Shown here piece after piece: positions 1-11,600 of a stretch of 64,000 nt of DNA. Under the pieces are notes generated by a model. That model worked only from the letters and a program-made list of their open reading frames with translations, was not told the origin of the DNA and searched no databases. The stretch lies in NCBI RefSeq assembly GCF_020497125.1, contig NC_059087.1, forward strand, positions 13,363,925 to 13,427,924, written 5' to 3'. Both the position numbers and the translations under genes were made by a program. Within the stretch, counting starts at the first letter, position 1; each line of letters opens with the position of its first letter. This DNA comes from Mauremys mutica. Its lineage: Eukaryota; Chordata; Testudines; Geoemydidae.

Positions 1-983
1 CTATGGACTGATTCCCGGAGCTCTCAATCACCAAGGTATCTAGTTTTCATATCACTATTATCCAGCTCACAGGAAGTAACAGATTCCTTCTAGGAACATC
101 CTACTGCCAATAGAGTTCGGCCCTTCATCCCCTTTACCTTGCCAAGTTTTTATCACATGCCATTTGGTAGTGGCAAGTTATCCAAGGAGACAGGGAATCC
201 AGCAATACTCTTACCTAGATGACTGTCTAATTCAGGCAAGATCATTACAGGTAATTGATCAGTACAGACAGTCCTGAAAATTTTCACCTTGTTAGGTCTC
301 AGTATAAACAGGGAGAAATTCTCTCTGACACCATAGCACTAACATAAGCATTGTTAGACTCCAGATCAGTGAGGTCTTACCTTCAAAGTGCTGGTAGACA
401 GCTCTGCAGCAATGCACTGTGTCAACACGCAAGCGGCAACATGATCATCCCTACCATGTCAAGATGCTGTATGCCTTTTGGAGTGGTGCATTCTGCACCA
501 GATCTTGCCAGTAGCTCTGCGCCTTCTGGGTCTTCAGAATGCTCTAGCAGACCAGTTTAGCAGGGGACTTTTCCAAGAACTACAAATGGTCTATCAAAGA
601 CTCAGTTCTGCACAGTGTCTTTTGCAAGTAGTAGATCTGTTTGCAACAAACCACAAGTGTCAGAATTTCTGCTTCAGAGGAGGCCCAAGTCCCAAATTCC
701 CTGTCAGATGGCTTCCTCATTTCTTGATCCCTGAGATTAATATGCCTTTCACCAAACCCCATGATACCAAGTTCTGTGAAGAAATGGAGGCAGAATCCAA
801 GATGCATAATCATAGTAGCCTCAGCGTGGTCCAGGCAATTCTTCATATTCAGATTTGGTGACTGTCAGCACAGCCATCTTATCTGTTCTATTCAGGTCTC
901 CCAGAACAATGGTTAGCTCCTGCACCCGCACCCAGCATCCTGGCATGAGACAGCCTGGATGCTGGTTGAATAAATCCCATAAA
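1..983 (+). mobile_element. Decayed DIRS-type retrotransposon, reverse transcriptase/RNase H part
   Basis: Broken frames on the + strand read like a DIRS polymerase. YLDD, the RT catalytic core, is at 212-223 within QYSYLDDCLIQ. Downstream are QNALADQFSRG (about 530-562) and VDLFATN (631-651), the block usual after RNase H in DIRS elements. Several frame changes and stops show it is dead. It lies in an SFSWAP intron, continues left of the window, and resumes after an hAT-like insertion at 984-1448. Family identity is from recognition of the protein blocks, not a database search. Confidence 0.75.
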
Positions 984-1448
984 TAGGACCCTACCATAGT
1001 CACAGCTGTGAAAAATGTGTCATGGACCGTGAAATCTGGTCTTTTGTGTACTTTTACTCTATACAATGGCAAAAAAGTATACAAAGGTACGCAGTGTTTC
1101 TCAAACTGGGAGTTCCGATCCGAAAAGAGGGACGGAAGACTATTGTAGAGGAGAGTCATGGTATTGCCACCCATACTTCTGTGCTGCTGCTGGCAGCAGC
1201 GCTGCATTTAGAGCTGGGCACCCAGCCAGCAGCTGCTGCTCTCTGTCCGCCCACCTCTGAAGGCAGTGTAAGGCTAGCCTTAGAACCTCCTTTTGGGGTT
1301 TATATTTTACCGTTTTTAAATATACACGTTTTGTTACAACACTGTAAAATTTAAGATTTAAATGTCTGAAACTGTGTAATTCAAGATTTAAAAAATGCTG
1401 TGACTGTGAAATTAACGAAAATTGACAGTGAATTCGGGTAGGGCCTTA
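984..1448. mobile_element. hAT-like nonautonomous DNA transposon nested in the DIRS element
   Basis: Terminal inverted repeats are TAGGACCCTACC on the left and GGTAGGGCCTTA on the right. Flanks carry a near-perfect 8-bp target-site duplication, CCCATAAA (976-983) and CCTATAAA (1449-1456), typical of hAT elements. DIRS sequence continues on both sides. There is no transposase frame; the apparent open readings inside are chance. Confidence 0.8.
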
Positions 1449-1456
1449 CCTATAAA

Positions 1457-2700
1457 TCAAAGCTGTTTTGCTGCAGTTCAGAACATTGTGCTCCAGAGCA
1501 AGAAACCTTCAACTAGACTTATTTGCAGAGCTAAATGGAGAAGGTTTTCTATTTGGACATCTCAGCACCAGCTTTCTGCCCTCACAACACCACTGTCAGT
1601 TTTGGACTATTGCCCTGAAGCAATCTGGACTCCATCCGTTAATAAGAATCCATCTGGCAGTATCATCACCCTATTCATGGCCACACTGTATCTTCCCACA
1701 TTACAGTGACAAAATTCCTGAAGCGGCTCATGCATCTTTCCCTCAGTTCAAGAGCCCCTCATCCTTGGAACCCAAGGCTGATAGGTTGTGCACGCCCTCC
1801 CTACCCTCTCAATTGTAGCCAGGGTAAGGAAGCAAAGCTAGGAGGGTAAGGGAGAGTCAGGCTCTTATGCCAGGTCCTCCATATATATTTCACAAAGAGA
1901 GGGTTACTCTTAGACCTTACCCTAAGTTTCTGCCCAAGGTGGTCTTGGAATTTCACATAAATGAGTTCTTTCATGTTCTGTTATTCTTTCCTAAGTCTCT
2001 CCCTACCATGTGTGAAGCTTGATATAGTGACAGCATTAAGAAATTTAGGAACACCCTTAAACTTTGTGTTGCATTTGCTGACAGGCCAAGGGCAATCTAT
2101 ATCCTCAGTGGTTATCCTAGTGGGTCTCAAACTGTATAAGAACTTACTACAAGTTAACCAGGAAAGAGCCCCCAGCCATATTAGAGCTCATTCCACAAGG
2201 GTTCAGCCTTAGGTGCCTGTTTGCGTAACACACCCATACCTGAGGTGTATAGAGCAGAAGAATGGAATTTGATCCACAGTTACTACTCATTCCCTAGTAC
2301 AGGACTCCCAGCTGGTTGCTAGTTTCAGTAGATCTGTCCTGCATTGGCCTTTAGGCTGGACTCCACATACCCACTGCCAAGCAAATAGACAACTACTTGT
2401 TAGTCATCAGCGGTGGAATCTGTGTAGACAATCACTTGAAGAAAAAAGAACACTTACTTATCTTACAGTAACTGATTCTTCGAGATGTGTTGCCCACACT
2501 GGTCCCCTGGCTCACCCTCCTTCCCTGCTAATGTGGAGACTTACTCCTGTAGGATTAGTATTGGCAAAGGAACTGTGGCCCCACTTCATCCTTTATACCT
2601 TTGGGACTGAGGGTACAGATGCAGCCCCAGCGAACATAGAAGAATCTGATCTCGAGTGAAGGGGTCTCAAAACAGTGTTTTGCTGTCTCATATGTATTTT
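1457..2700 (+). mobile_element. DIRS retrotransposon continuation: tyrosine recombinase fossil and right terminal region
   Basis: Reading frames 1468-2212 match the DIRS tyrosine recombinase in order. KPSTRLICRAKWRRFSIW is near the N-terminus, then an IRIHLAVSSPY block, then RPYPKFLPKVVLEFHIN at about 1910-1960. AHSTR at 2186-2200 corresponds to the usual HxxR part of the catalytic box. Frames are broken repeatedly. From about 2440 the sequence becomes non-coding terminal-region sequence (TTCTTCGAGATGTGTTG) of the type at DIRS right ends. The right boundary near 2700 is approximate. Confidence 0.75.
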
Positions 2701-4151
2701 GTAATGTTGATAGGGTTTTACATGTTTGTTATGTACCTATGTAGACGCACATATGAATGTATATAACTTCAGCTTTCCTCATGCAACTCTGAACAGGCCT
2801 AATGTAAGCATCAGGCTAATGTAAGCATCACTTTCAGGCTAATGTAAGCATCAGGGTTTTTTCCAGGCTTGCTCACTTACAAAGAGGAATTCATTTACCT
2901 TTGCAGAGTATTTAGTAGGATATTCTTTAAAAAAAAAAAAAAAAACAAACAAAAGAAACTTCTGGATACAGTGTCTTTTTCTTTCTTTGCCAAGTTCTAG
3001 ACTGAAAAGGATTCATTGAAAGACAAGAATCCTTTAAGTAGGCAATGCTGCTTTGTTTTAGTTTTTGAAGTTTAGAACCAGCTGGCACTAAAATTTTATA
3101 AATCCTGTTGAATATGCTTGGTACTTGTCACCTTCATAAAATCTTTTTTGTAAAAATAGCTCCCATAACAAGATCTTGATAGGCTTTGCATGCATGACAC
3201 TGCAGTGTTGAAACAAAAGTATAACAGTCATTGTGTGTGTGTTAATAAGTGCTATGATCCCAATACATTGGGAAGAGAGTGATTTAGATATACATCAAAA
3301 AGAGGGAAGTGCCTACTTGGGGTCTTTGTACCCTGGACGTAACTGTAAAAGTACACTGACAAAAATAACAGCTCCACAGAACAGAAAACTTCAAATAACC
3401 AGTCAGAAATGGCAATACAATCCAGACCTGTCAAATTGCCCTGATGTTCATCACTCCCCAGAAATCTGGGTAAAAACCCAGGGTTTTGTGTCATGTTGGA
3501 ATGCCTGTAGCTACAATTTTACCGTATCAGAATAATGTCAAATCATTATCAATGCAAGCCTGTGAAGATGATGATGACATGACCACACTGGTAAAACAAT
3601 TTAGCTGAAAGTTACAATATTACAATGGACAATATTACAAAATGATTTCAGCATAAGTTTATGGAGACGTTCCAGTGTCAAAATGTCAAAGATGAGCTTT
3701 GATATCAATGTGAAATGAAAAAATTCTAAATTGAAATAACTCACAGTCTATCACTTAATACTAAAGCAAGTTTAACACCTTTGCAATTGAATTGGTAGGT
3801 AAGTCAGAATCTTTTCAATAGTGCTGTTAAAGCATTGCATTGTCGTCGCATACAAAATGTGGCTCTTCACACGTCTGTCTTGTTTTGTATGCCTAGAGTC
3901 AAACATTGCAATAAGCATGTTGCTCAGTCTTTAGATTCCCACAAGACCCAGTGTTATGACTTCCTACCATACCACACCTTGTTTAGATGTAGAGACTAAT
4001 TAAAAGTATATTGTTTCCCACTTGTATTACATTACTCTAAACTATTTGTAAAAATTGATCTATGATGAGCAGCCCCACTCAGTGACCTGGGATAAAGGGC
4101 TATCCTATAATACCTGGACACTGTTATTAAATTACATAAATTCTAACAGCC
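2701..4151. other. SFSWAP intron, no gene seen
   Basis: AT-rich intronic sequence. It contains a small direct repeat cluster (2794-2851) and an A-tract at about 2930-2945. No exon-like frame flanked by splice sites was found. Confidence 0.6.
2794..2851 (+). repeat. Three direct copies of a 17-bp unit
   Basis: CAGGCTAATGTAAGCAT occurs at 2812-2828 and 2835-2851, and with one extra C at 2794-2811. The second and third are separated by CACTTT. This is a simple local duplication. Confidence 0.85.
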
Positions 4152-4154
4152 TTA

Positions 4155-4450
4155 GGCTTTGTCTGCACTAGCACTTTTGTCAGCAAAACTTTTGTTGGTC
4201 AGAGGTGTGAAGAACACACATCCCGACCACCATAAGTTTCACCCACAAAAACACTGGTATGGACAGCACTGTATCAGTGGGGGATGCTCTCCCACCAACT
4301 TACCTACTGCTTCTCATTGGGGGTGGTTTAATTGTGCTGTTGGGAGAGCTCTCTCCCATCAGCCTAGATCCGCCACACAGGAGACCTTACAGTAGTGCAG
4401 CTGCAGCAGCACAGTTATGCCACTGTAAGGTCCATAGTGTAGACGTACCC
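4155..4450. mobile_element. MITE of the turtle 'GGCTWTGTCTACACT' type
   Basis: The left end GGCTTTGTCTGCACT and right end AGTGTAGACGTACCC are inverted repeats. They are flanked by TTA (4152-4154) and TCA (4451-4453), consistent with a 3-bp TWA-like duplication of PIF/Harbinger elements, though superfamily is uncertain. The interior is the familiar CGACAAAAG/GGGAGAGCTCTCTCCC-type sequence, here degraded. It sits in an SFSWAP intron. Confidence 0.7.
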
Positions 4451-4453
4451 TCA

Positions 4454-7400
4454 GTTGCTTTATTTGTCTGTGTCAACCTTTAAAACTATTTTAAACAGGT
4501 ATGTTAGGCTTTTGTAACCTTATTTTGTGCTGTGGACCTTAACAGAGCAGTTGTTAGTGATTACTTTTCACTTGGAGCAGATTAGAATGATAGTAACTAT
4601 GGAGAGAGAGAGACTTCCTATTGAACTTTTTTTTTTAAGTTTAACTAATGATCCTGTTCAACAAAGCACTCCAGAATACGGATATCTTTTCAGAATTACC
4701 AAAATTTCATGGCTTTCTGACAGACCAGCACATTAAACTTGATGTATCTACAAAGGAGTGATTTGTGTCTTGGTCCTGAAGCTGTTTAAATTATTAGTAA
4801 TTTAAATTAATTGTGATAGCCAAAAGAGAAGCTGTACTTTTTCCAAAATTTCTGGTTAGGGTATGTTTTAATTGAACATTAATGAACTCTACATTGTGAA
4901 ATGTAAAAACAAATAATGACCTATTGGCACACATTTCGCTTCATTTGGAAAACTTTGTTTTGGTTTAGATCTTTTCAAATGTTAAAGAATTTGTGTATGT
5001 GTTAATTTGACTTTCCATTTACCATGATATGTGAATTACAGGCTCCTGGTTGCTATTGCTTATGTAGTTGTAAAAATACATTGGGCATAAAATTCTCCAG
5101 GGATAATTTGGTAAAGCATAAGAATTGTAATTTCTTACTTAATTTGTTGGGGCAAGTTAATAAGGGATGAGCTGAGGGAAGTGAAGCTAAAATATGTTTG
5201 TTTAACTTTTTAGAGGATATTTAATTTTTGTTTTCTTTTTTTTTGTATGAGTGATAAGCCAAATGTGTGTCTCAAGCAAGTGATTTTAGAGGCTTTTACA
5301 TAACATTTAAAAAATCCTTGTGTAATATTTTATTTTTAGAAGTGTAGCAAATTGCACTGGCAAATTGCTATTTGGTATAAAGGAGACTAAGCGTGCAATA
5401 TATTTTTATTTGTTCTTACACTGTTAACATACTAGATTCACAGCTTAGTAAATATACGTGATGCACCATTGATGTTAATATAGCTTAATTTTTAAAGAGT
5501 TTACTTAATTTAATCTTGTACCTTACAGTTGAAGTTGCAGAATCCACTTGCTGTTCAAATAACATCACTGATTCAGGGTGATGTAAGATATTTAACTATG
5601 TATTGCTTAAACGTGTGATCAAAGCAATTCTCCTAGACAAGGTAAAAACTAGATATGCGAGGAACCCAGCTGTATCCATTTTATTGCAGTCCTTGTTGTG
5701 TTAACAATTACTCCTCTACATACATACGTATGCCTTCCATTACTGTTCCTAAATGTGTATCCCAAAACTAGTTCCTAAGGCTCTCGATAGACCAAGGATT
5801 TGATTGCAGACAAGAAGATGCATCTAGAGTTTTAGAAAGCAGTAAAACATGCACAATAGCCCCATAGTGTGTTGCAGCACCGCTTCCTGTGGATATTTTA
5901 GCTCCGTAAAGATATTGCCTCAGGCTCACAAATTAGTAACTAAAGTCTAATACAAAAAGATGTGGGTGAATTTGTTAGAACTGTTTTGGAAAACAAGCAA
6001 GTTTTGGGACCCTCTTGTTTAGCTATAGTCAACACTCCATCAGTGCCCTTTTTTCCTAATAAACTTCAAAGCACCATAACAAATTTGATGTAAATTGTAT
6101 CTAATAGTGGTGCTCTGATTTAGTAGCATAGAATGTCAATCATTGAAGTTTTACGCATGATGTTCTAGCTGAGAAGTTTCAAATTTCACAGTTGGTGACC
6201 AGTAAATGTAAATAATGACCATATTAATGAGAGTATGAATCTTCCTATTTTGTATGAAATAGATCGTCATAGCACAAAATCTAGGATAATGCATGGGGCA
6301 TGAGTGGGAAGAAGGGAGGGGAAAGGGGCTGCAAAGCAACTCATTACATAGTGAATGATTTAATGATTTTGCGGATAAACTGTAAGTCTGCATTTTGAAC
6401 TTGTTAGTAGAGCTGGAAGCTCTGAACTTCCATTTGATGTTAATAACTTTCCTGGTATATTTTAGTAATAGCTTACTGCTAAACCACCTACTTCATTTAT
6501 CCAGTTAATGAACCATGGGTAGTAATTAGGAGCAGGATGCATCATTAAAGGGTTTGTAAACCAAGCTGGATGGAATAGGTAAATGTGTGCTATGTTTTTC
6601 ATTGGCCCAGTTTCAAAAATTCAACTAAAATTTACCTCAAAATAGCAGTCCCTCACCTAATTTGTAAAACGTGCGGTTCCTGTTGCTCCAAAATCCATCC
6701 ATTTATCTTGGAGGCAATATCTATTCAAATACTTCCACTTTCTTCAGCTGTAATGTAACCTGACAACTTTATAGAATAATGAATTTCTAAGAGAGCCTAT
6801 TAAACAATATTACTGGTATTAACTTACTTTATTTAAAGGAGTACAATGCCTTATGAATTTCTCAAGAAGTCTAGTTAAAATAGTAATTCCATGTATTCCA
6901 GTGAAAAAGTTAAGCCATTTTTTAATCGTTTAAAGGCTAGTGGCTAAATCTCTTCAGGTTGAAGTGATTGGAAAAATGTTATAGAACCAAAACAATCATA
7001 CCCAATTCATAAATATTTTAAGCTAATGCATTTTTCTCTGATTGTTTGGACTTTTGTAGGCTGGTCCATATAAGCATGCTATCACTAAAGTTCAGCTTTG
7101 GTTAAGGGATTAAGTCTTTTCAGGATTCTAGTTAATACCAAAACTAGAACATTTATTCTCAATGTGAAGTGTGTGCCTCCATATCACAGACTCACAGCAT
7201 CCACAGGGACACTGAGCATGGAGCCGAGTCTGAGCAACTCATCAATGGCAGCAGCAACAGAGCGAGAAAATTATCAGGCAGCTTCGACAACGAAAAGATT
7301 TGACTGCTGGAGCTCTTTAGAGGGAAATCCTGGTAAAACGTCAAGGTGTCTGACTGACCTCAAACTTTATAATCTGTTTTTTCCTTTAATCCTTCTGAAA

Positions 7401-8534
7401 GGCCTGGTAAAGGTCAGATTTCTAAATTGAAAAGCAGTTAAATAGCAATATGGTACTTAACTGCTGTTGTGATTTTCCTTTCAGTAGGTCTGTTTGACTG
7501 TAATAGGATCTATGATTTACAAATGGCTTGTCTCTTAGTCATTGCAAAATTAGGTTTTCTGAAGAAAATGAATGCTTGAGGCACATGGGGTAAAGTATCT
7601 TGTATAAAGGAGAGTGGAGTAAAAATTCAAAATCCCTAAGCAAAATGATTAGATCTACATATCTTATTGGGAACAGAGCTAACTACTACTAAGGTATTTT
7701 TCAAGTAAAGGAAAGATTTTTGCTTTTTTCCTATTGTATGTATGCTCTATTGGAAAATGCTCAGGTGTTACTTTTACAAACACTTAGCGTTAAATCTTTG
7801 AGATAAGCATGCGCTCTTACGTTGATCTCTGATCGTAACTGGGCGCGCTCTGTTTCTCTCTGTAGGCCAGACATTTCAAGTTGAAGTGCTAATGCTAAAC
7901 AGTATTGGTCAGGAGTTGTTAGTCAGTTGCATAGGTTGAAAGTATTGAGTAATCAGGATTTTCCTGCAGAATAAGGAACAGAGTTTCTTCGACTTGTCAA
8001 TATTCAGAGGAAACTTACAAATTTCAAAACAAAATGATCTTTTTAACTCAGTCTCTTCGCTGTTTTCAATTTGCCTGCATAATGCAGCAACACTAGAGCA
8101 TGCTGCTAATTTGGAAAGACAAAGTCAAGTCTAACTTAAGATTCTAGGCTTTAAACCAAAATGGACTTAAGCATAACAGTTAGCAAACTCTGTCTCCCAC
8201 GAGAGGTAGCTGACTAACTGCACTCTGACATCCCAATGCTAATATGAGTTGAGTGGTTCATGTGGCACCTCTTCCCCTGTTGAGAGTGAAGAGCAAGTCA
8301 TTCATTCTCATACATATTAATATAAATAAATAAAATATTTTGATGGTGAGAAACCCTCATGATACTGGCAAGCCTTAGAGACTAGGAATATCCCATGTTG
8401 ATATGAAATCAAATAAGCATTTGAAAGGCACCATAGTTGGGTTCGATGACAACATAATCCAGTGAAATAAAAATAATACAACAAATTATGGCATTAACAA
8501 CAACAACAAATAAAACTTTTTCCTTCCCGTTCAG
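4454..8534. other. SFSWAP intron, largely unassigned AT-rich sequence
   Basis: No recognisable repeat or conserved exon except a coding-looking patch at about 7190-7385, treated under findings. The intron ends at the pyrimidine tract and CAG before the exon at 8535. Confidence 0.55.
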
Positions 8535-8660
8535 GTCACGATCGAGATCTCCTCGGAGAAGGGTCCACTCACCTGAAAGGCGAAGAGAGGAAAGGGCTGT
8601 CCCAACGGCTTATCGCATTAGTAACAGTCCTGGAATGAGTAGGAAACGCACACGTTCCAG
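8535..8660 (+). CDS. SFSWAP: SFSWAP exon, RS domain part 1
   Basis: The acceptor is a pyrimidine tract ending CCCGTTCAG at 8534; the donor is CCAG/GTATGT at 8661. The first base completes an Arg codon begun in the previous exon, which is not seen in the window. The exon reads [41 protein letters not shown] and ends with the first two bases of another Arg codon. An ATG-initiated reading upstream of this exon is intron read-through and is not a start. Confidence 0.93.
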
Positions 8661-11600
8661 GTATGTGCACCAGTCATGACGAATGCCCCATTTGGGGTTT
8701 TAAATATTGTGGGTTGCTTTGTGTGTACTGTTTATGTAAAGCTTGTTTCTTTTGTGAACTCTTGTTTCTTCTGTGAGCTGAGGCTTTGTTTCAGCCATGA
8801 GTTATATAATGATTAACAAGCCAACCTGCGAAAAAACAGTTTGCAAGTAGAAACACGGGTCCCTCATGTATAGAATGTGTGTACAGGTCTACAGCATAAA
8901 GTGATGAGCATGTACACGCTTTGGATGTATCTGGTACTGTGACAGGTTATTTTACAGTTCATGTTTGCTGCTTGATGCACTGTAGTTGGAGTATTCTAAC
9001 CCTTTCCCACTCTGAAACATCTTTGCTGTGCTTTCCTTCCTGCAAATACTGGAAACTGTTCAGATTTGTATTTGGAATTCCCAGGGTCTGGCTACGCTCC
9101 TTACCCCTTGGGTAAGATTCTTTGGCTTTAGTTGCACAAACTGTGTGCCAAAATGCCATGCCATATTGGCATTTTAGTTGAGTGAAAATTGCATAGTCAT
9201 GATTGGATCTAAAGCTAACTAATTGAGATGGGGAGGGGGGACAACACTTTAGCACACATTACATTTTAGAATAAAATATATTTTGAATGTACAAGTGGAA
9301 CTCAACCTGTAAAATGGTCAGTGTTTTTTCCTGTAGGAGTTCTGGTTTCTTTCTACCATGTATACTGCAGCTGCCTATGTACTGGAAATGTGGAATTTCT
9401 GTTTTCACAATGAGAAAAATAAATGCTCAGTTACCTACTTTTGTCAGAGATGCTTTATGCAGTCTGTGCTCTGAAGAGGAGAAACTGCAGTTTGTGTTAC
9501 TTTAGGGACATTAGACCCAAAAAAATTCCAAAACCAAAAAAAACATTGTTTACCTGGGGCTTTTTTTTACTGTTTCACTTTTTGTACACTTAACTTCTGT
9601 AATCATGTGCTGATCTTATGGTGAATATTTATTAATAAAAGTATTTTTCAATATCTTTCTATAAATTAAAGTAATTACATACCTACCATTGTCCTAAAAA
9701 CAGGCATATTCTGAAAGCATTGTGAGATAAACATTACATTTAAAACACCTGTTGTAAAATTTGATTTCTTCTGAATCTTCATTTTTGTGCTAAAATGCAA
9801 ATTTTACTAAGCATAAATATATTTTGATTACATTACTATGGTTATTCAATCAATATAAAGTCTAAGCATACTGGAAAAAATGATCATTTATTTTAGCAGC
9901 CCAAAACACAGTAAAAATTTAATAAAATTCATTACTGCTGTGTTCTATCATAAGCCATGAATCACTTTTTCCATTGCCTTTACATGCTCAACACAGGTAC
10001 GGTCGTTCTGAAATGAAAAGCTTTATCTTGTTTTAGTCTGTGATGAGGAGATTACATAAGTAAAACATCATTTCAGGTCAGTGAGCTCCATAGAACAGTA
10101 CAGGTTTGCAAAGTTTTTAAGGGTTGATGGGCATGCACTCTTGCACCCTCAATTTAGATGTGCAAATATTTGGGCAATGTGTGCACTCCTCAGTTTGGGA
10201 GCACACACGTGCATATGCACTCACAAAGCTAAATTAGATGCACTCTTTGGGGTAACTGCATCTGAAGTGTGCATGTCACAATTTCTTATGCCCGTCTCTG
10301 AATCCTACTCAGTCCCAAATTTAGATTGCTTATCTGTTTGGGGGTGGGAAAGGAGCAAATTGTTTTCATTGTTGTCCGTGTTTGATTAAAAAAGTACTTG
10401 GTCTCCACTTGTCTTTTTTAAAAAATGAGAATAATCCCTATTATGTATCCTATTGCATAGCAGCAGTGCATCCAAGTTGAGGAATTATATGTCCTTTTAC
10501 TCGCTTCCTGACAGCAAAAGTTAAAAACATGGTAGAATCCAAGTTGCATACTCCTGCAACTTATTAATACAGGGAGTGATCGCACAGTTTAAAGGAGCAG
10601 TTCTCAACCAGGAGTCCACGGGCCCCTATGGATCCATGAGGAGAAGCCTTGAGCACATGGGTTAAGTTGGACAGGGCACCAGGGGCATTGCCCCCCAAAC
10701 TGCAGTGCCTTAACCTATGTGGGGCAGTCCCAGGGGCACAGACACACACCCCACCTCCTCCTCTCCCCTGCCTCCTGGCCAGCTTGGAAGCAGGAATTTG
10801 AAGCCGGACAATGCAGGGCAGCTGCTGCTCTTGCTGGTACCATTGGGCGGACAGCTGCAGCACACCCCCATCTCCTACTGCTGGTGCCCAGAGCCCCAGC
10901 TGCTCCTCAGTTCCCAGCCCCCTTTGACTGCTCATGAGCCAGTAGGAGCCACCCGGGTGGGGGACCTGGCTCTGGGGTCAGCAGAGCCCCTGGGAGCAGG
11001 AACCATAGAATGTCCCTCCTGGCACACAGCCCCCAGCGCCCCCCCTCCTTCTGCACCCTGAGCTGCCCCCCACCTTCACACAACCCCTACCTACCCTCTC
11101 CCGGCACCCTGAGCTACCCCCTCCTGCCTGCATACAGTTCCTAGCTGCACCTGGCCTGCATCCTGAGCAGTTTTCAAACTTTTTGAGCTGAGCACACCCT
11201 CCCCTTTAAGTTATAATTTTTGGTTGCACCACAACCTAACTCAGACAGCCTGGGTGGCCTGCTGAGGTGAGTCAGGGTGAAGGTGGTGTTCTCTCCCCTG
11301 GCTCTGCCATGCAGAGCTGGCCCAAGCCTTACCGGGCCCTGCCCCAGCAAAATAAAAGTCAAACTATGCCTATGGGGCCTGGCCGAAGCTCCGGCACCCC
11401 ACAGAGCTAAAGTCCCGAGGTGCCCTCAGCACCCCCTCTCCTCTGGGCCCTGGAGTTATTATAACATGTTGGAGAGGGGCTCAAAAAGAAAATGGTTGAG
11501 AACCACTGGTTTAAAGGAAACCTCACCAGTTTACTTCATCTGGTTAATTAGTTTTTCATATTTATTGCCTCATAGTAACAGAGGACCCTGTTGTGTACTC

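Noticed and set aside
2794..2851. Possible CRISPR-like spaced repeats
   Set aside because: Only three copies with almost no spacer in a vertebrate intron; a simple tandem duplication.
10564..11061. Readings up to 123 codons in the C-rich block
   Set aside because: Inside the 10596-11509 hAT-like insertion. No splice sites, no motif, and open on both strands at once.
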